Positions 51,799 through 60,060 of a stretch of DNA of 64,000 nt are shown here, in pieces. The stretch is from Clostridiaceae bacterium HFYG-1003. GTDB lineage: Bacteria > Bacillota > Clostridia > Clostridiales > Clostridiaceae. The position numbers and the translations under genes were made by a program. The first letter of the stretch is position 1, and each line of letters begins with the position of its first letter. The DNA is taken from NCBI GenBank assembly GCA_024579835.1, contig CP102060.1, positions 682,001 through 746,000 of the forward strand. The letters run 5' to 3'. Under the pieces are notes generated by a model. The model did not search any database and was not told where the DNA came from. It saw only the letters and a list, made by a program, of their open reading frames with translations.

Positions 51799-53601
51799 AT
51801 GGGAGAGGCATTAGGCAATGTCAGACGCACGAACATGTGCGGCGAACTGAACAGGGAACACATCGGTCAGACCGTGACCGTCATGGGCTGGATCCAGACG
51901 AGCCGGGACAAGGGATCCATTATTTTCAGCGACGTTCGCGACCGCGCGGGCATCTGTCAGGTAGTGTTCCGCGAGGAAGTGGCGCCGGCAGCTCTGGAAA
52001 AAGCCAAGGGACTGCGCCGGGAATACTGTGTGGCAATCACCGGCCAGGTGGCTGCCCGGGAATCCGTCAACCCCAATCTTCCCACCGGTGAAATCGAAAT
52101 TAACGCGACGGAGCTGAAAATTCTGTCTGAATCGGAAACTCCGCCCATTCAGGTGATGGAGAATCTGGATGCCCGGGAAGACGTTCGCATGAAGTACCGC
52201 TATCTGGACCTGCGTCGCCCCGACATGCAGCGGATTCTGTTCCTGCGTTCCCGGGCCGCTCACTCGGTCCGTGAGTATTTCAACCAGAACGGCTTTATTG
52301 AAGTGGAAACCCCGACCCTGGCCCGTTCCACTCCGGAAGGCGCCCGGGATTATCTGGTGCCGTCCAGAAACTATCCGGGAACGTTCTACGCACTGCCCCA
52401 GTCACCTCAGCTGTTCAAGCAGCTGCTGATGGTGGCCGGCTTCGACCGCTATTTCCAGGTGGTGAAATGCTTCCGGGACGAAGATCTGCGGGCCAACCGT
52501 CAGCCGGAGTTCACCCAGATCGATATTGAAACCTCCTTCCTGGGAGAGGTGGAAATCCAGACCCTGAACGAAGGCCTGATTCAAAAGGTCTTCCAGGATG
52601 TCCTGAATGTGGAAATTCCGGTTCCGTTTGAGCGCCTGCCCTATCGGGAAGCCATGGACCGGTTCGGTTCGGACAAGCCGGACCTGCGCTTTGGCATGGA
52701 AATCAAAAACATAACCGACGCGGTTCGGGATACCGACTTCGTCGTATTCCGTCAGGCCATTGACAATGGCGGATCGGTTCGCGCTCTGGTCCTGGAGGAC
52801 GGTGCCGACACCGGCCGCAAGGATCTCGACCGTCTGGGTGAATTCGTCAAGACCTATAAAGCCAAGGGGCTGGCTACCGTGGCGCTGAAGGCCGACGGCA
52901 TCAAGGCTTCCATCGGCAAGTTCTTCGATGAGGCCGGACTGGCCCGCATCGCTGAGGCCTGCGGCGCCAAAACCGGCGATCTGATTCTGATTGTGGCAGA
53001 TAAGGACAGCGTGGTATTCCAGTCCCTGGGTGCTCTGCGTCTGGAACTGGCGAAAAAGCACGGACTGATCCCGCAGGATGTATTTAAATTTGTCTGGGTC
53101 ACTGAATTCCCGCTCCTGGAATATTCGGAGGAAGAGAGCCGCTATGTGGCAGCTCATCATCCCTTTACCTCACCCATGGATGAGGACATCGAGCTGATGG
53201 CTTCCGATCCGGGAAAGGTTCGGGCCAAAGCCTACGACATGGTCTTGAACGGCGAAGAACTGGGCGGTGGATCCATCCGAATCCATCGTCAGGATCTGCA
53301 GGAACGCATGTTCCAGCTGCTGGGCTTTACCCAGGAAGAAGCCTGGGCCCGCTTTGGCTATCTGCTGGAAGCATTCAAGTACGGTCCACCGCCCCATGGC
53401 GGTCTGGCCTTCGGTTTTGACCGGCTGATCATGTTCCTGGCCGGAACAGACAATATCAAGGATGTCATTGCCTTCCCCAAGAATCAGAACGCATTCTGTC
53501 CGCTGACCGAAGCTCCCAATGTGGTGGATGACAAGCAGCTGAAAGAACTGGGCATCGCCCTGGCCAAGTCTGAATCGGGATCGGAGGAAGGTCAGGAATG
53601 A
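51799..53601 (+). CDS. aspS: Aspartate--tRNA ligase
   Basis: A class II aminoacyl-tRNA synthetase of 600 residues. It has the N-terminal OB anticodon-binding domain (VTVMGWIQTSRDKGSIIFSDVRDRAGICQVV). Motif 2 FRDEDLRANRQPEFTQID and motif 3 GLAFGFDRLIMFLAG bracket the insertion domain usual for bacterial AspRS. The start at 51799 has AAAAGAGGTAACGGAT; an upstream extension to 51682 is unlikely. No T-box was recognised in the 155-base leader. Whether it is Asp-specific or Asp/Asn was not resolved. Confidence 0.97.
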   Translation: MGEALGNVRRTNMCGELNREHIGQTVTVMGWIQTSRDKGSIIFSDVRDRAGICQVVFREEVAPAALEKAKGLRREYCVAITGQVAARESVNPNLPTGEIEINATELKILSESETPPIQVMENLDAREDVRMKYRYLDLRRPDMQRILFLRSRAAHSVREYFNQNGFIEVETPTLARSTPEGARDYLVPSRNYPGTFYALPQSPQLFKQLLMVAGFDRYFQVVKCFRDEDLRANRQPEFTQIDIETSFLGEVEIQTLNEGLIQKVFQDVLNVEIPVPFERLPYREAMDRFGSDKPDLRFGMEIKNITDAVRDTDFVVFRQAIDNGGSVRALVLEDGADTGRKDLDRLGEFVKTYKAKGLATVALKADGIKASIGKFFDEAGLARIAEACGAKTGDLILIVADKDSVVFQSLGALRLELAKKHGLIPQDVFKFVWVTEFPLLEYSEEESRYVAAHHPFTSPMDEDIELMASDPGKVRAKAYDMVLNGEELGGGSIRIHRQDLQERMFQLLGFTQEEAWARFGYLLEAFKYGPPPHGGLAFGFDRLIMFLAGTDNIKDVIAFPKNQNAFCPLTEAPNVVDDKQLKELGIALAKSESGSEEGQE

Positions 53602-54431
53602 AAAAGGCGCTAAACACCCCATCGCTGGTGCTCACGGCACTGCTGTCGGTTATTTTGCAGTATCTGATGTCGGCTCAGAAAATTGATCTGACGGACCGTG
53701 TCATCGGCGGCATCCTGTTCTTTGTGCTGAATTATTTCATCCTGACGCTGGTGCTTCGGGGTCTCTTCCGCATTCTGAAAGTGCTGCAGCTGCCCGCTGT
53801 CCGGCTCAGGTCCTATGCCTACTATCTCTATCCGGTGGCAATCCTGATCCTGTATGCAGCTTTCCTGATCGTCATGGCCCGCCTGGCGAATTACCGGCTA
53901 CCATCCTATCTGGTTGCCGGCGTGATTATCGCCGGGGTGGCTGCCGCCATTCTGGCTCAGCTGGGCGGAGCATTTCCGGATCGGCTCCTCACGCAGAAGA
54001 AGCGGGCTTTCCGGCTGGAATCCACCGGAGGCATGCTGGGCGGATTTGATTTTCTGGGAACCCTGACCGGACAGTATCGGGACGGCATTGTGGTCGGAAC
54101 CGACGCGATTCCGTTTGATCACCTGGAAAAAATGCATCGCTCCAAAGATTCCATTATTGTCGAGGGCTCTCAGGATCCCAAGCTGGAACTGATCATCGTG
54201 TCCGACAAATCCCAGAACTTTTTCATTGATCTGCTGGCGGAGCGCCTTAAAACCTCCCGCAGTGTCCTGGTTTCCTCCCAGGCCGACAAGAAACCGGCAC
54301 CCAGAAAGAAACCGGATGACAAAGCCAAGGACCTGAAACGGGCGAAACCGGTCAAGCTGATTAAAGCCACGGAAGAAGCCAGACGTCAGACCCAGGCCAA
54401 AGCCGGTTCCGCGCAGGGCAAGCCCCAGTAA
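53598..54431 (+). CDS. Membrane protein of unknown function
   Basis: A 277-residue protein with four hydrophobic spans in the first 120 residues (about 9-25, 37-60, 72-93, 98-120). A soluble domain with beta-like strands (KRAFRLESTGGMLGGFDF...) follows, then a Lys-rich, low-complexity tail (KKPAPRKKPDDKAKDLKR) that may be disordered. Its ATG overlaps the aspS stop (ATGA), so it ends the relA-aspS run. No function recognised. Confidence 0.78.
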   Translation: MKKALNTPSLVLTALLSVILQYLMSAQKIDLTDRVIGGILFFVLNYFILTLVLRGLFRILKVLQLPAVRLRSYAYYLYPVAILILYAAFLIVMARLANYRLPSYLVAGVIIAGVAAAILAQLGGAFPDRLLTQKKRAFRLESTGGMLGGFDFLGTLTGQYRDGIVVGTDAIPFDHLEKMHRSKDSIIVEGSQDPKLELIIVSDKSQNFFIDLLAERLKTSRSVLVSSQADKKPAPRKKPDDKAKDLKRAKPVKLIKATEEARRQTQAKAGSAQGKPQ

Positions 54432-54450
54432 GCAAAAATAATGGAAACAC

Positions 54451-54478
54451 AAAAAGCCTGAGCAGTCAGGCTTTTTGC
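54451..54478 (+). terminator. Terminator after the relA-aspS cluster
   Basis: AAAAAGCCTGAGCAGTCAGGCTTTTT, a 10-bp stem with flanking A and T runs, 20 bases after the last stop. Confidence 0.88.
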
Positions 54479-54614
54479 TTTTCCTGCCTCTCTGTCCGGA
54501 TCAAGCACAGAGAAATCATAGATCCGGGCCTGTCCTCGGACGGTCTGATCCGGAGGAGATGGCGATTGTTTTTTGGGGGCGAACTGACAACCTTTCCAAC
54601 CTGGGGGAATCCAA

Positions 54615-54643
54615 TTCCATCCAAGGGGACTTCCTGTTATAAT
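54615..54643 (+). promoter_or_regulatory. Promoter of the cyclodeaminase gene
   Basis: TTCCAT (54615-54620), 17-base spacer, perfect TATAAT (54638-54643), 42 bases before the start. Confidence 0.65.
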
Positions 54644-54684
54644 GCAGATAGATAACGCGAAATTAAAATTCTGGAGGAAAAATA

Positions 54685-55326
54685 ATGTTAAGAGAAATGA
54701 ATTTGGATACGTTTGTGAATGAACTGGCTTCGGTTTCACCGGCACCGGGCGGCGGTTCCACCGCAGGTCTGGCCGCTTCCCTGGGCGCAGCCCTCACCAG
54801 CATGGTGTTCAATCTGACCATTGACAACAAAGCCGGCGAAGGCCTGGCTCCGGAAATCATCGAGGAGATGAAGACCAGACGGGAAGACATGCTGAAACTG
54901 AAAACAGAGTTCATCGACCTGGTCGAAGAAGATACCGCCAGCTTCAACCGCTTCATGAGCGCTCTGAAGATGCCGAAGGAAACCGAGGAAGAGAAGGCAG
55001 CCCGCAAAGCAGCGCTGGATCAGGCCAAGGTTGATATTATCACTACGCCGGAAAAAATTGCCGTGTCTGCGGCCAAAGCCTGGGACGCCATTGAACTGGC
55101 CAACAACTATGGCAACCCCAATGCCGTGTCCGATGCCGGAGTCGCTGCGCTGATGCTGGATGCTGCCATCAAGGCTGCCCTGCTCAATGTCAAGATCAAC
55201 CTGCCCATGGTAAAGGACGAAGCGAAGAAAGTGGAATATGTGGAGCGGATGAATGGCCTGCTGGCTGAATCCACCGAGCGGGTTAACAAGATCTACAGTT
55301 CTGTTTCCAAGAAGCTGGATGCATAG
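54685..55326 (+). CDS. Cyclodeaminase/cyclohydrolase family protein (FTCD C-terminal domain type)
   Basis: A 213-residue stand-alone version of the formimidoyltetrahydrofolate cyclodeaminase domain. Family marks are SVSPAPGGGSTAGLAASLGAALTSMV (folate/phosphate loop, residues about 14-39), the helical middle, and NNYGNPNAVSDAGVAALMLDAAIKAALLNVKINL. In anaerobes such proteins act as methenyl-THF cyclohydrolase or formimino-THF cyclodeaminase. It starts behind CTGGAGGAAAAATA. Its stop overlaps the start of the DNA methyltransferase. Confidence 0.9.
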   Translation: MLREMNLDTFVNELASVSPAPGGGSTAGLAASLGAALTSMVFNLTIDNKAGEGLAPEIIEEMKTRREDMLKLKTEFIDLVEEDTASFNRFMSALKMPKETEEEKAARKAALDQAKVDIITTPEKIAVSAAKAWDAIELANNYGNPNAVSDAGVAALMLDAAIKAALLNVKINLPMVKDEAKKVEYVERMNGLLAESTERVNKIYSSVSKKLDA

Positions 55327-56863
55327 TCCGGACGAATTTCAACTGGATATCGTCAGATTAAGGGAGCTCTTTGATAAGGCTCCCTTCTCTGACTATGAGG
55401 CGCAAAAACAGGTCATCCTGGAGAAATGGCGGCCCAGAGGCCGTGGCGCATCGAAACGTGAGCCCTCCCTGTCGGGACTGTACGCCAGCCGCGTCCGGGA
55501 AAAAGTCAACAGCTCGGTCTATACACCGCCGGAACTGGCTCGACTCCTGTTTGAACGCACTCCCTGGCAGGCGACGGATTCAATCCTGGACTGTTCCGGA
55601 GGGACCGGTGATCTGGCCGCTCCTTTCGTTCAGGCAGGTGCCAGCGTGCAGCTGATGGACCGCGATGTCACCGCGCTGGCCATTGCCGAGATGGAACACC
55701 CCGGGGTGAGGGTCTGTACCGGTGATTTTCTGGAGGCCGCCGGACGGTATGATGTGATCATCGGCAACCCGCCCTATGAAGGTCACAAGGGCATGAGTCC
55801 GGCGGAGAAGGAACGGGTCAAATCGCTTTTTCCGCACGTTATGGGAGACAAGGCTGATCTCCATTTTGCTTTTTTTGCCAAGGCCTGGGAGCTTCTGCCC
55901 GAAGGCGGCATTCTGTCCCTTCTGGTCTCGCGCTACTGGCTGGAAGCGGATTCAGGCCAGGACCTGCGCCGGTTTGTGCTGAACCATTTCCGGATTCTGT
56001 ATCTGCATGACTGGTACGGCAGCCGTCCCTTCGGGGCCGGGGTGGATCCGATTCTGATCGTCCTGGCAAAAGGACAGGCAGCAGTCCCTTATGACATCCC
56101 CGTGTGGCGGGAAGATGTCGGAGAATTCGTCATTTCTTCCGACGCGCTGAGTTCTGATTCCATGAAGCTGCTGACGCGGCAGGAACGGATCATGCGGCGC
56201 ATTCTGGAGCAGGAATGTGCCATGACCCTGGGCCAGGCGGGTGAATTCTACCAGGGGATCATCACCGGTTTTGACAAGGCCTTTGTGCTGACCCCGAAGG
56301 AAGCTGCCGCTTGGCGCATCGAGGACGAACTGCTGGTGGACTGGATCAAGTCCACGGACCTGAGGGGCATCCGTCGGATCAACCGACTGATCTATGCTGA
56401 TGCGGCCGCTGGAGACTGTCCGAATTTCATGAGGTACATTGAGCAGCACCGGGACCGGTTGTCCGGGCGCCGTGAAGTGAAAAAAAGGATGATCCGCTTT
56501 TATCAGCTGCAGTGGGGCAGAGCTCGCGCCTTGTTTGAATCCCGCCGCGTCCTGTTTCCCTACAAGGGAGCCGGGAGTCTGTTCGTGCCCGCACAGAACG
56601 TGTTTCACTCGGCGGATATCTACTCCTATCGGACGGAGATCGATCTGGAGTGGCTGTGCCGGCTTCTGAACAGTCCACTCTATGACGCCTATATCAAAAC
56701 TGAACTGAAAAAGCTGGGCGGGGAGCTCTACGAATATTATCCGCACCGGCTGAAACGGATCTGTATTCCCGATCCGGTCAATGTGCCCGATCCCGATCAG
56801 TTCATCGCCCACATTCAGCAGCGGCTGACCCAGGAGCTGGGACCTGAATCTGATAAATCATAA
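55319..56863 (+). CDS. CamA-like orphan DNA adenine-N6 methyltransferase
   Basis: A 514-residue DNA methyltransferase. It has YTPPELARLLF at 68-78, SAM motif I LDCSGGTGDL at 90-99, and the catalytic motif IV IGNPPYEGHK with NPPY at 150-153, which marks N6-adenine transfer. After MGDKADLHFAFFAKAWELL, the C-terminal half forms a TaqI/CamA-type recognition domain with QGIITGFDKAFVL, LQWGRARALFESRRVLFPYKG and LNSPLYDAYIK. These are, from memory, close to CamA of Clostridioides difficile, an orphan methyltransferase that acts on CAAAAA and is needed for full sporulation. No restriction gene is adjacent. The ATG at 55319 overlaps the upstream stop, and it looks co-transcribed. Confidence 0.9.
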   Translation: MHSPDEFQLDIVRLRELFDKAPFSDYEAQKQVILEKWRPRGRGASKREPSLSGLYASRVREKVNSSVYTPPELARLLFERTPWQATDSILDCSGGTGDLAAPFVQAGASVQLMDRDVTALAIAEMEHPGVRVCTGDFLEAAGRYDVIIGNPPYEGHKGMSPAEKERVKSLFPHVMGDKADLHFAFFAKAWELLPEGGILSLLVSRYWLEADSGQDLRRFVLNHFRILYLHDWYGSRPFGAGVDPILIVLAKGQAAVPYDIPVWREDVGEFVISSDALSSDSMKLLTRQERIMRRILEQECAMTLGQAGEFYQGIITGFDKAFVLTPKEAAAWRIEDELLVDWIKSTDLRGIRRINRLIYADAAAGDCPNFMRYIEQHRDRLSGRREVKKRMIRFYQLQWGRARALFESRRVLFPYKGAGSLFVPAQNVFHSADIYSYRTEIDLEWLCRLLNSPLYDAYIKTELKKLGGELYEYYPHRLKRICIPDPVNVPDPDQFIAHIQQRLTQELGPESDKS

Positions 56864-56890
56864 GTGATCAAGAACAAGGAGGATGACGCG

Positions 56891-57262
56891 ATGCAGCCAA
56901 AGGAAACATACAGTCAGGACGTCAACGCATATCTGGCAGCGATGCCTCCAGCGGTCCGGGACCGCCTGGAAGCGATCCGAGCCCAGATTCATGAGCTGGT
57001 GCCGGAGGTAACCGAAAAAATTGCCTATGGCATTCCCACCTTTCAATGGCGCGGCAAGAATATGTGCCATATCGGAGGATCCAGACAGCACATCGGATTC
57101 TATCCCGGACCCCAGGTCATTCTGGATCACGCGCAGGCCCTCTCAGCCTATAAAACCAGCAAAGGCGCGATTCAGTTTCCGCATGAGAATCCGATTCCGC
57201 CGGAGCTGATCCGGACCCTGACGCTCAGCGCCAGGGAGCAGCTGGAGAAAATACTGAAATGA
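56891..57262 (+). CDS. DUF1801-family protein
   Basis: A 123-residue protein with the DUF1801 (YdhG-like) fold. Marks are the N-terminal YSQDVNAYLAAMPPAVRDRLEAIRAQI, IAYGIPTFQW, and GFYPGPQVILDH through the Ser/Lys/Gly-rich SKGAIQFP. Homologues include B. subtilis YdhG/Fra, an iron chaperone for Fe-S assembly, but most members are not characterised. The ATG at 56891 follows AAGGAGGATGACGCG. Its last bases overlap the next gene. Confidence 0.85.
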   Translation: MQPKETYSQDVNAYLAAMPPAVRDRLEAIRAQIHELVPEVTEKIAYGIPTFQWRGKNMCHIGGSRQHIGFYPGPQVILDHAQALSAYKTSKGAIQFPHENPIPPELIRTLTLSAREQLEKILK

Positions 57263-57828
57263 AAACCCTGATATTCAACGGTTCTCCCCGTAAGCAGGGA
57301 GACACCCGGTTTATGATTGATTATCTGAGTGAGCGCCTCAGCGGTGAAGTCCATGTCATTGACGCCTATACCTGCGGCGTGAAAAGTTGTGTGGACTGCC
57401 GCTACTGCTGGACCCATCCGCACTGCGTGTTTCCGGATTTTCAGGAGCTGGATGACCGGATCCGCTCCTGTGATAATATCATCCTGGCCTCGCCGATCTA
57501 TTTCAGTGAAGTGACCGGAGAGCTCCTGCGGGTTCTGTCCAAGGTTCAGGTCTACTGGAGCGCCCGCTTTCTCCGGCAGGAGACACTGTTTCCCAACCCG
57601 AAAAAAGGCGCGCTTCTGTTAGCTTATGCCGGCCACTGCAACCTGATTTATCCTGAACACAGCTGCCACATTCTGCTGAAGAATATGGGCGTACAATCCA
57701 TCTGGCCCACGGTGACCGCCAGTGATACCGATCGGGTACCGGCCCGGGAGGATCAAGGCACACACCGCGCTCTGGATGAGCTGGCGCTGTTTCTCAACGG
57801 CTTCGTCGAACCGCCGGTCAGACCCTGA
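57259..57828 (+). CDS. Flavodoxin-like NAD(P)H-dependent oxidoreductase (iron-sulfur flavoprotein type)
   Basis: A 189-residue protein of the NADPH-dependent FMN reductase superfamily. The N-terminal FNGSPRKQGDTRFMID is the FMN-phosphate loop. The cysteine cluster CGVKSCVDCRYC resembles that of iron-sulfur flavoproteins in anaerobes, and ILASPIYFSEVTGELLRVL follows. Substrate is unknown. Its ATG overlaps the DUF1801 stop. The gene ends 30 bases before the left target copy of the ISAs1-type element. Confidence 0.87.
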   Translation: MKTLIFNGSPRKQGDTRFMIDYLSERLSGEVHVIDAYTCGVKSCVDCRYCWTHPHCVFPDFQELDDRIRSCDNIILASPIYFSEVTGELLRVLSKVQVYWSARFLRQETLFPNPKKGALLLAYAGHCNLIYPEHSCHILLKNMGVQSIWPTVTASDTDRVPAREDQGTHRALDELALFLNGFVEPPVRP

Positions 57829-57857
57829 CGGAATTGCCTGGCAGAGGCCGGAGATTC

Positions 57858-57866
57858 TCGATGGGA
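57858..57866 (+). repeat. Target site copy, left of the ISAs1-type element
   Basis: TCGATGGGA, directly before the left terminal repeat; the same nine bases follow the right end at 60048-60056. Confidence 0.85.
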
Positions 57867-57906
57867 TAGGACAAACGCATCAATTCAAACAACATAACCT
57901 TAAAGG

Positions 57907-57944
57907 AAACTGTCCCCTGGCCATTACAGGCCAGGGGACAGTTT
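57907..57944. terminator. Hairpin inside the left end of the ISAs1-type element
   Basis: AAACTGTCCCCTGGCC pairs perfectly with GGCCAGGGGACAGTTT around a six-base loop. It lies past the transposase stop and 20 bases inside the terminal repeat. Confidence 0.85.
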
Positions 57945-58007
57945 CAGCTTGAAAGGTGATTTTGGAGCGCACTTTCCCCAAGGTTTTTGTCGCTTTCTCC
58001 AAGATCC

Positions 58008-59306
58008 CTATTTTTTATTCAAATTTGCATTTTCTAAAGCGTTTTTCAAGACATTCTCGTCAAAGGAATTGAGCAGCTTAGCCAGATTATCTTCGAATCC
58101 CCAGGAGAAATCCTTCCGGATAAGCCGGATACTGCTGTTCTTTTTCATCAGTGGCTGGACCAGTTTGAACAGGGACAAGGCCATCTTATTGAGGATGCTC
58201 AAATTGGTGAACGCCTGTCGATCCACTGTCGTGTTGTCGTCTTCGTGGAAGGTATAGTCCAGATGCCAGTGCAGCTGGTTTTCCACACTCCAATGCCCCC
58301 GGATCGCGTCTCCGCCGAGTTCAACATCATTGAGACTGGTGATATAGTATCGGATTTCAGTGCTCTCTTTGCCGGTTATTGTGCTGAATATCCTTTTCTC
58401 GTAACAGATGAAATTACGAAGCCCCTGCCACTCCTTATCCAGATCAATGGCCTTGGTCATATAGAACTGCCTGGTTTCAATCTGACTGTGAGATTTTTCA
58501 GTGGTCTCGTAATAATTCTTTCCAGCTTTTCGAATTCTGACTTTATTCTTCTCCGTGAAGGATTCAGCGGCAGCCAGTGCCAATTTTCCCTGATTACCCT
58601 TCAGGGCACCAACATAGTTTCCGCCTCGCTCCATGATGATTCCGATGGTTTTGGTCTGCGTGTGCAGAGCATCAAAGGTGACGATGGCATTTTTGAGTTG
58701 GAGCATTTTGAGTGCTTCCTGGGCAGCGGGGATCTCATTGGTTTTGCTGTCGATCTGATGAGAGACTATGCAGACGCCATTGGAGGCATCGTAGATATGC
58801 AGAGTCTGCAGATTACGGATCTCCTGATCAGTACCGGCTTTGCGTCCCGTACCGCGTTCTTCTTTCCCATCAATGCACAGTTGACGTACCGATGATTTGA
58901 TGCCCAAAGACTTCCTGAGGACAGCCATATTCTCCATTAGAAACAGTACAGTAGCCTTTTCCAGCTGCTCCGAGGCAATCAGTGAGAAGACCCGGCGAAA
59001 CGTGTCATGAGAAGGAATCCCATTGTTCAGCTTCAGGAATTTTTTCAGCCACTTGTGCTTGGCATTGCCAAACCGCTCGATCTCATTCCAACTCGAGGCA
59101 TTGCCAAGCACCGCCAGAAAGGCGATCACCAGGATCTCCTCGAGCGGGTAGTCGGTCATCGCCTGGATCCTGACATCTTCGATCTCCCGGAACAGGCGAA
59201 TAAAACGCTTCATGATCTTTTGGGGAGGGGTGTACTCGTCAATGGTTATGCCGGTGGCTTTGATGACTTCCCGGTATTCCAGGATGGGTCTGCAAATCTT
59301 GCTCAT
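58008..59306 (-). CDS. ISAs1-family transposase
   Basis: A 432-residue DDE transposase. The catalytic triad is visible as the first Asp in QLCIDGKEERG, the second in IVTFDALHTQ and the Glu in GHWSVENQLHWHLDYTFHED. The N-terminal region (DYPLEEILVIAFLAVLGNASSWNEIERFG) is the DDE_Tnp_1-associated domain of ISAs1. The reading frame is intact. The ATG at 59306 follows GGGAGGACCAGCT and overlaps the stop of the upstream accessory gene (ATGA), so the two are translationally coupled. Confidence 0.94.
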   Translation of the reverse strand: MSKICRPILEYREVIKATGITIDEYTPPQKIMKRFIRLFREIEDVRIQAMTDYPLEEILVIAFLAVLGNASSWNEIERFGNAKHKWLKKFLKLNNGIPSHDTFRRVFSLIASEQLEKATVLFLMENMAVLRKSLGIKSSVRQLCIDGKEERGTGRKAGTDQEIRNLQTLHIYDASNGVCIVSHQIDSKTNEIPAAQEALKMLQLKNAIVTFDALHTQTKTIGIIMERGGNYVGALKGNQGKLALAAAESFTEKNKVRIRKAGKNYYETTEKSHSQIETRQFYMTKAIDLDKEWQGLRNFICYEKRIFSTITGKESTEIRYYITSLNDVELGGDAIRGHWSVENQLHWHLDYTFHEDDNTTVDRQAFTNLSILNKMALSLFKLVQPLMKKNSSIRLIRKDFSWGFEDNLAKLLNSFDENVLKNALENANLNKK

Positions 59307-59929
59307 AGCTGGTCCTCCCACTTCAAGTTATATTTCAATCGTAGTTGTCTGGTGACCTCGGGTTCCGCGGAACGGTAAACCCGGTCATTGATGCTGACCA
59401 TGTAGACCAGAGGAAAAAGGAGCATCACGGTTGGAAGATCCTCACCAAAGTGTCTAGCCATTGTGTCCCGGATCATCAATTGACTCCGCTGGATCCCAAA
59501 CTCTTGGGGCTTTGTCAGAACCGCGTCAAAATCAAGGTCTGGGAAGCGCCTGGATAGATAGGATTGTTTGAACAGAAGAGAGTCGTAAGTTCCATACAAA
59601 AACGAGAGGATGGATGCTGCCATGACCAGGTCACCAGCTTTGGTGAAAGTACGGCGCAGGCCTTTGTGGATGTTCTCGCAGATGGTAAGAACCGTTGTGG
59701 ACATGCCAAACTCCAAAACAACCGGTGGCTCATTCACTTTGTCCTTGGGCGGGATCAAGCCATCTTCCTCAGTGATCCGACCCAGATAACCATCACTGAC
59801 CCGCCGAACTTTGTCTGTACCTTTGATCCGCTCCGAATGGGCGGCATACAGATAGTACTTACCTTTGACGACGTTGATGTAGGTACCTGGTTTCTTATGT
59901 TTAAGCACCCAATCGGGATAATCAGCCAT
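59303..59929 (-). CDS. Accessory protein of the ISAs1-type element
   Basis: A 208-residue protein with no DDE motif. The N-terminus (WVLKHKKPGTYINVVKGKYYLYAAHSERI...VSDGYLGRITEEDGLI) looks like the beta-rich start of IS1634/IS4-type transposases, where a KYYLY...YLGRI segment is common. The rest is mainly helical and of unknown role. Because it is translated in coupling with the transposase, it may be a DNA-binding subunit, split off from an ancestral transposase. The ATG at 59929 follows AGGTGGTGAAGGC. Confidence 0.75.
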   Translation of the reverse strand: MADYPDWVLKHKKPGTYINVVKGKYYLYAAHSERIKGTDKVRRVSDGYLGRITEEDGLIPPKDKVNEPPVVLEFGMSTTVLTICENIHKGLRRTFTKAGDLVMAASILSFLYGTYDSLLFKQSYLSRRFPDLDFDAVLTKPQEFGIQRSQLMIRDTMARHFGEDLPTVMLLFPLVYMVSINDRVYRSAEPEVTRQLRLKYNLKWEDQL

Positions 59930-59945
59930 GCCTTCACCACCTTTT

Positions 59946-59966
59946 GTATTACATAGTATGTAATAC
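59946..59966. promoter_or_regulatory. Palindrome in the leader of the ISAs1-type element
   Basis: GTATTACAT and ATGTAATAC are 9-base arms around AGT, 17 bases upstream of the accessory gene start. It could be an operator or leader hairpin. Confidence 0.55.
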
Positions 59967-59980
59967 AATTATGTGCTAAA

Positions 59981-60016
59981 AACCGACAAATAACAAGGGG
60001 AAGTCATTTGTCGGTT
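59981..60016. repeat. Hairpin inside the right end of the ISAs1-type element
   Basis: AACCGACAAAT (59981-59991) and ATTTGTCGGTT (60006-60016) are perfect 11-base arms just inside the right terminal repeat. Confidence 0.7.
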
Positions 60017-60047
60017 AAAATGAAGGCTAATTGATGCGTTTATCCTA

Positions 60048-60060
60048 TCGATGGGATGGT
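60048..60060 (+). repeat. Shared target copy between the two insertion sequences
   Basis: TCGATGGGATGGT. Its first nine bases are the right target copy of the ISAs1-type element; all 13 are the left copy for the ISLre2-type element. Confidence 0.85.

Larger units (their letters stand above)
57867..60047 (-). mobile_element. ISAs1-family insertion sequence with accessory gene
   Basis: A 2181-bp element bounded by inverted repeats: TAGGACAAACGCATCAATT on the left (57867-57885) against TAGGATAAACGCATCAATT read inwards on the right (60047-60029), with 18 of 19 bases matching. A 9-bp target duplication TCGATGGGA flanks both sides. It carries two genes on the minus strand, an accessory gene of 208 residues and a transposase. 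Hairpins lie just inside each end (57907-57944 and 59981-60016), which typically block incoming transcription. The element is longer than one-gene ISAs1 members (about 1.2-1.5 kb). Confidence 0.9.
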
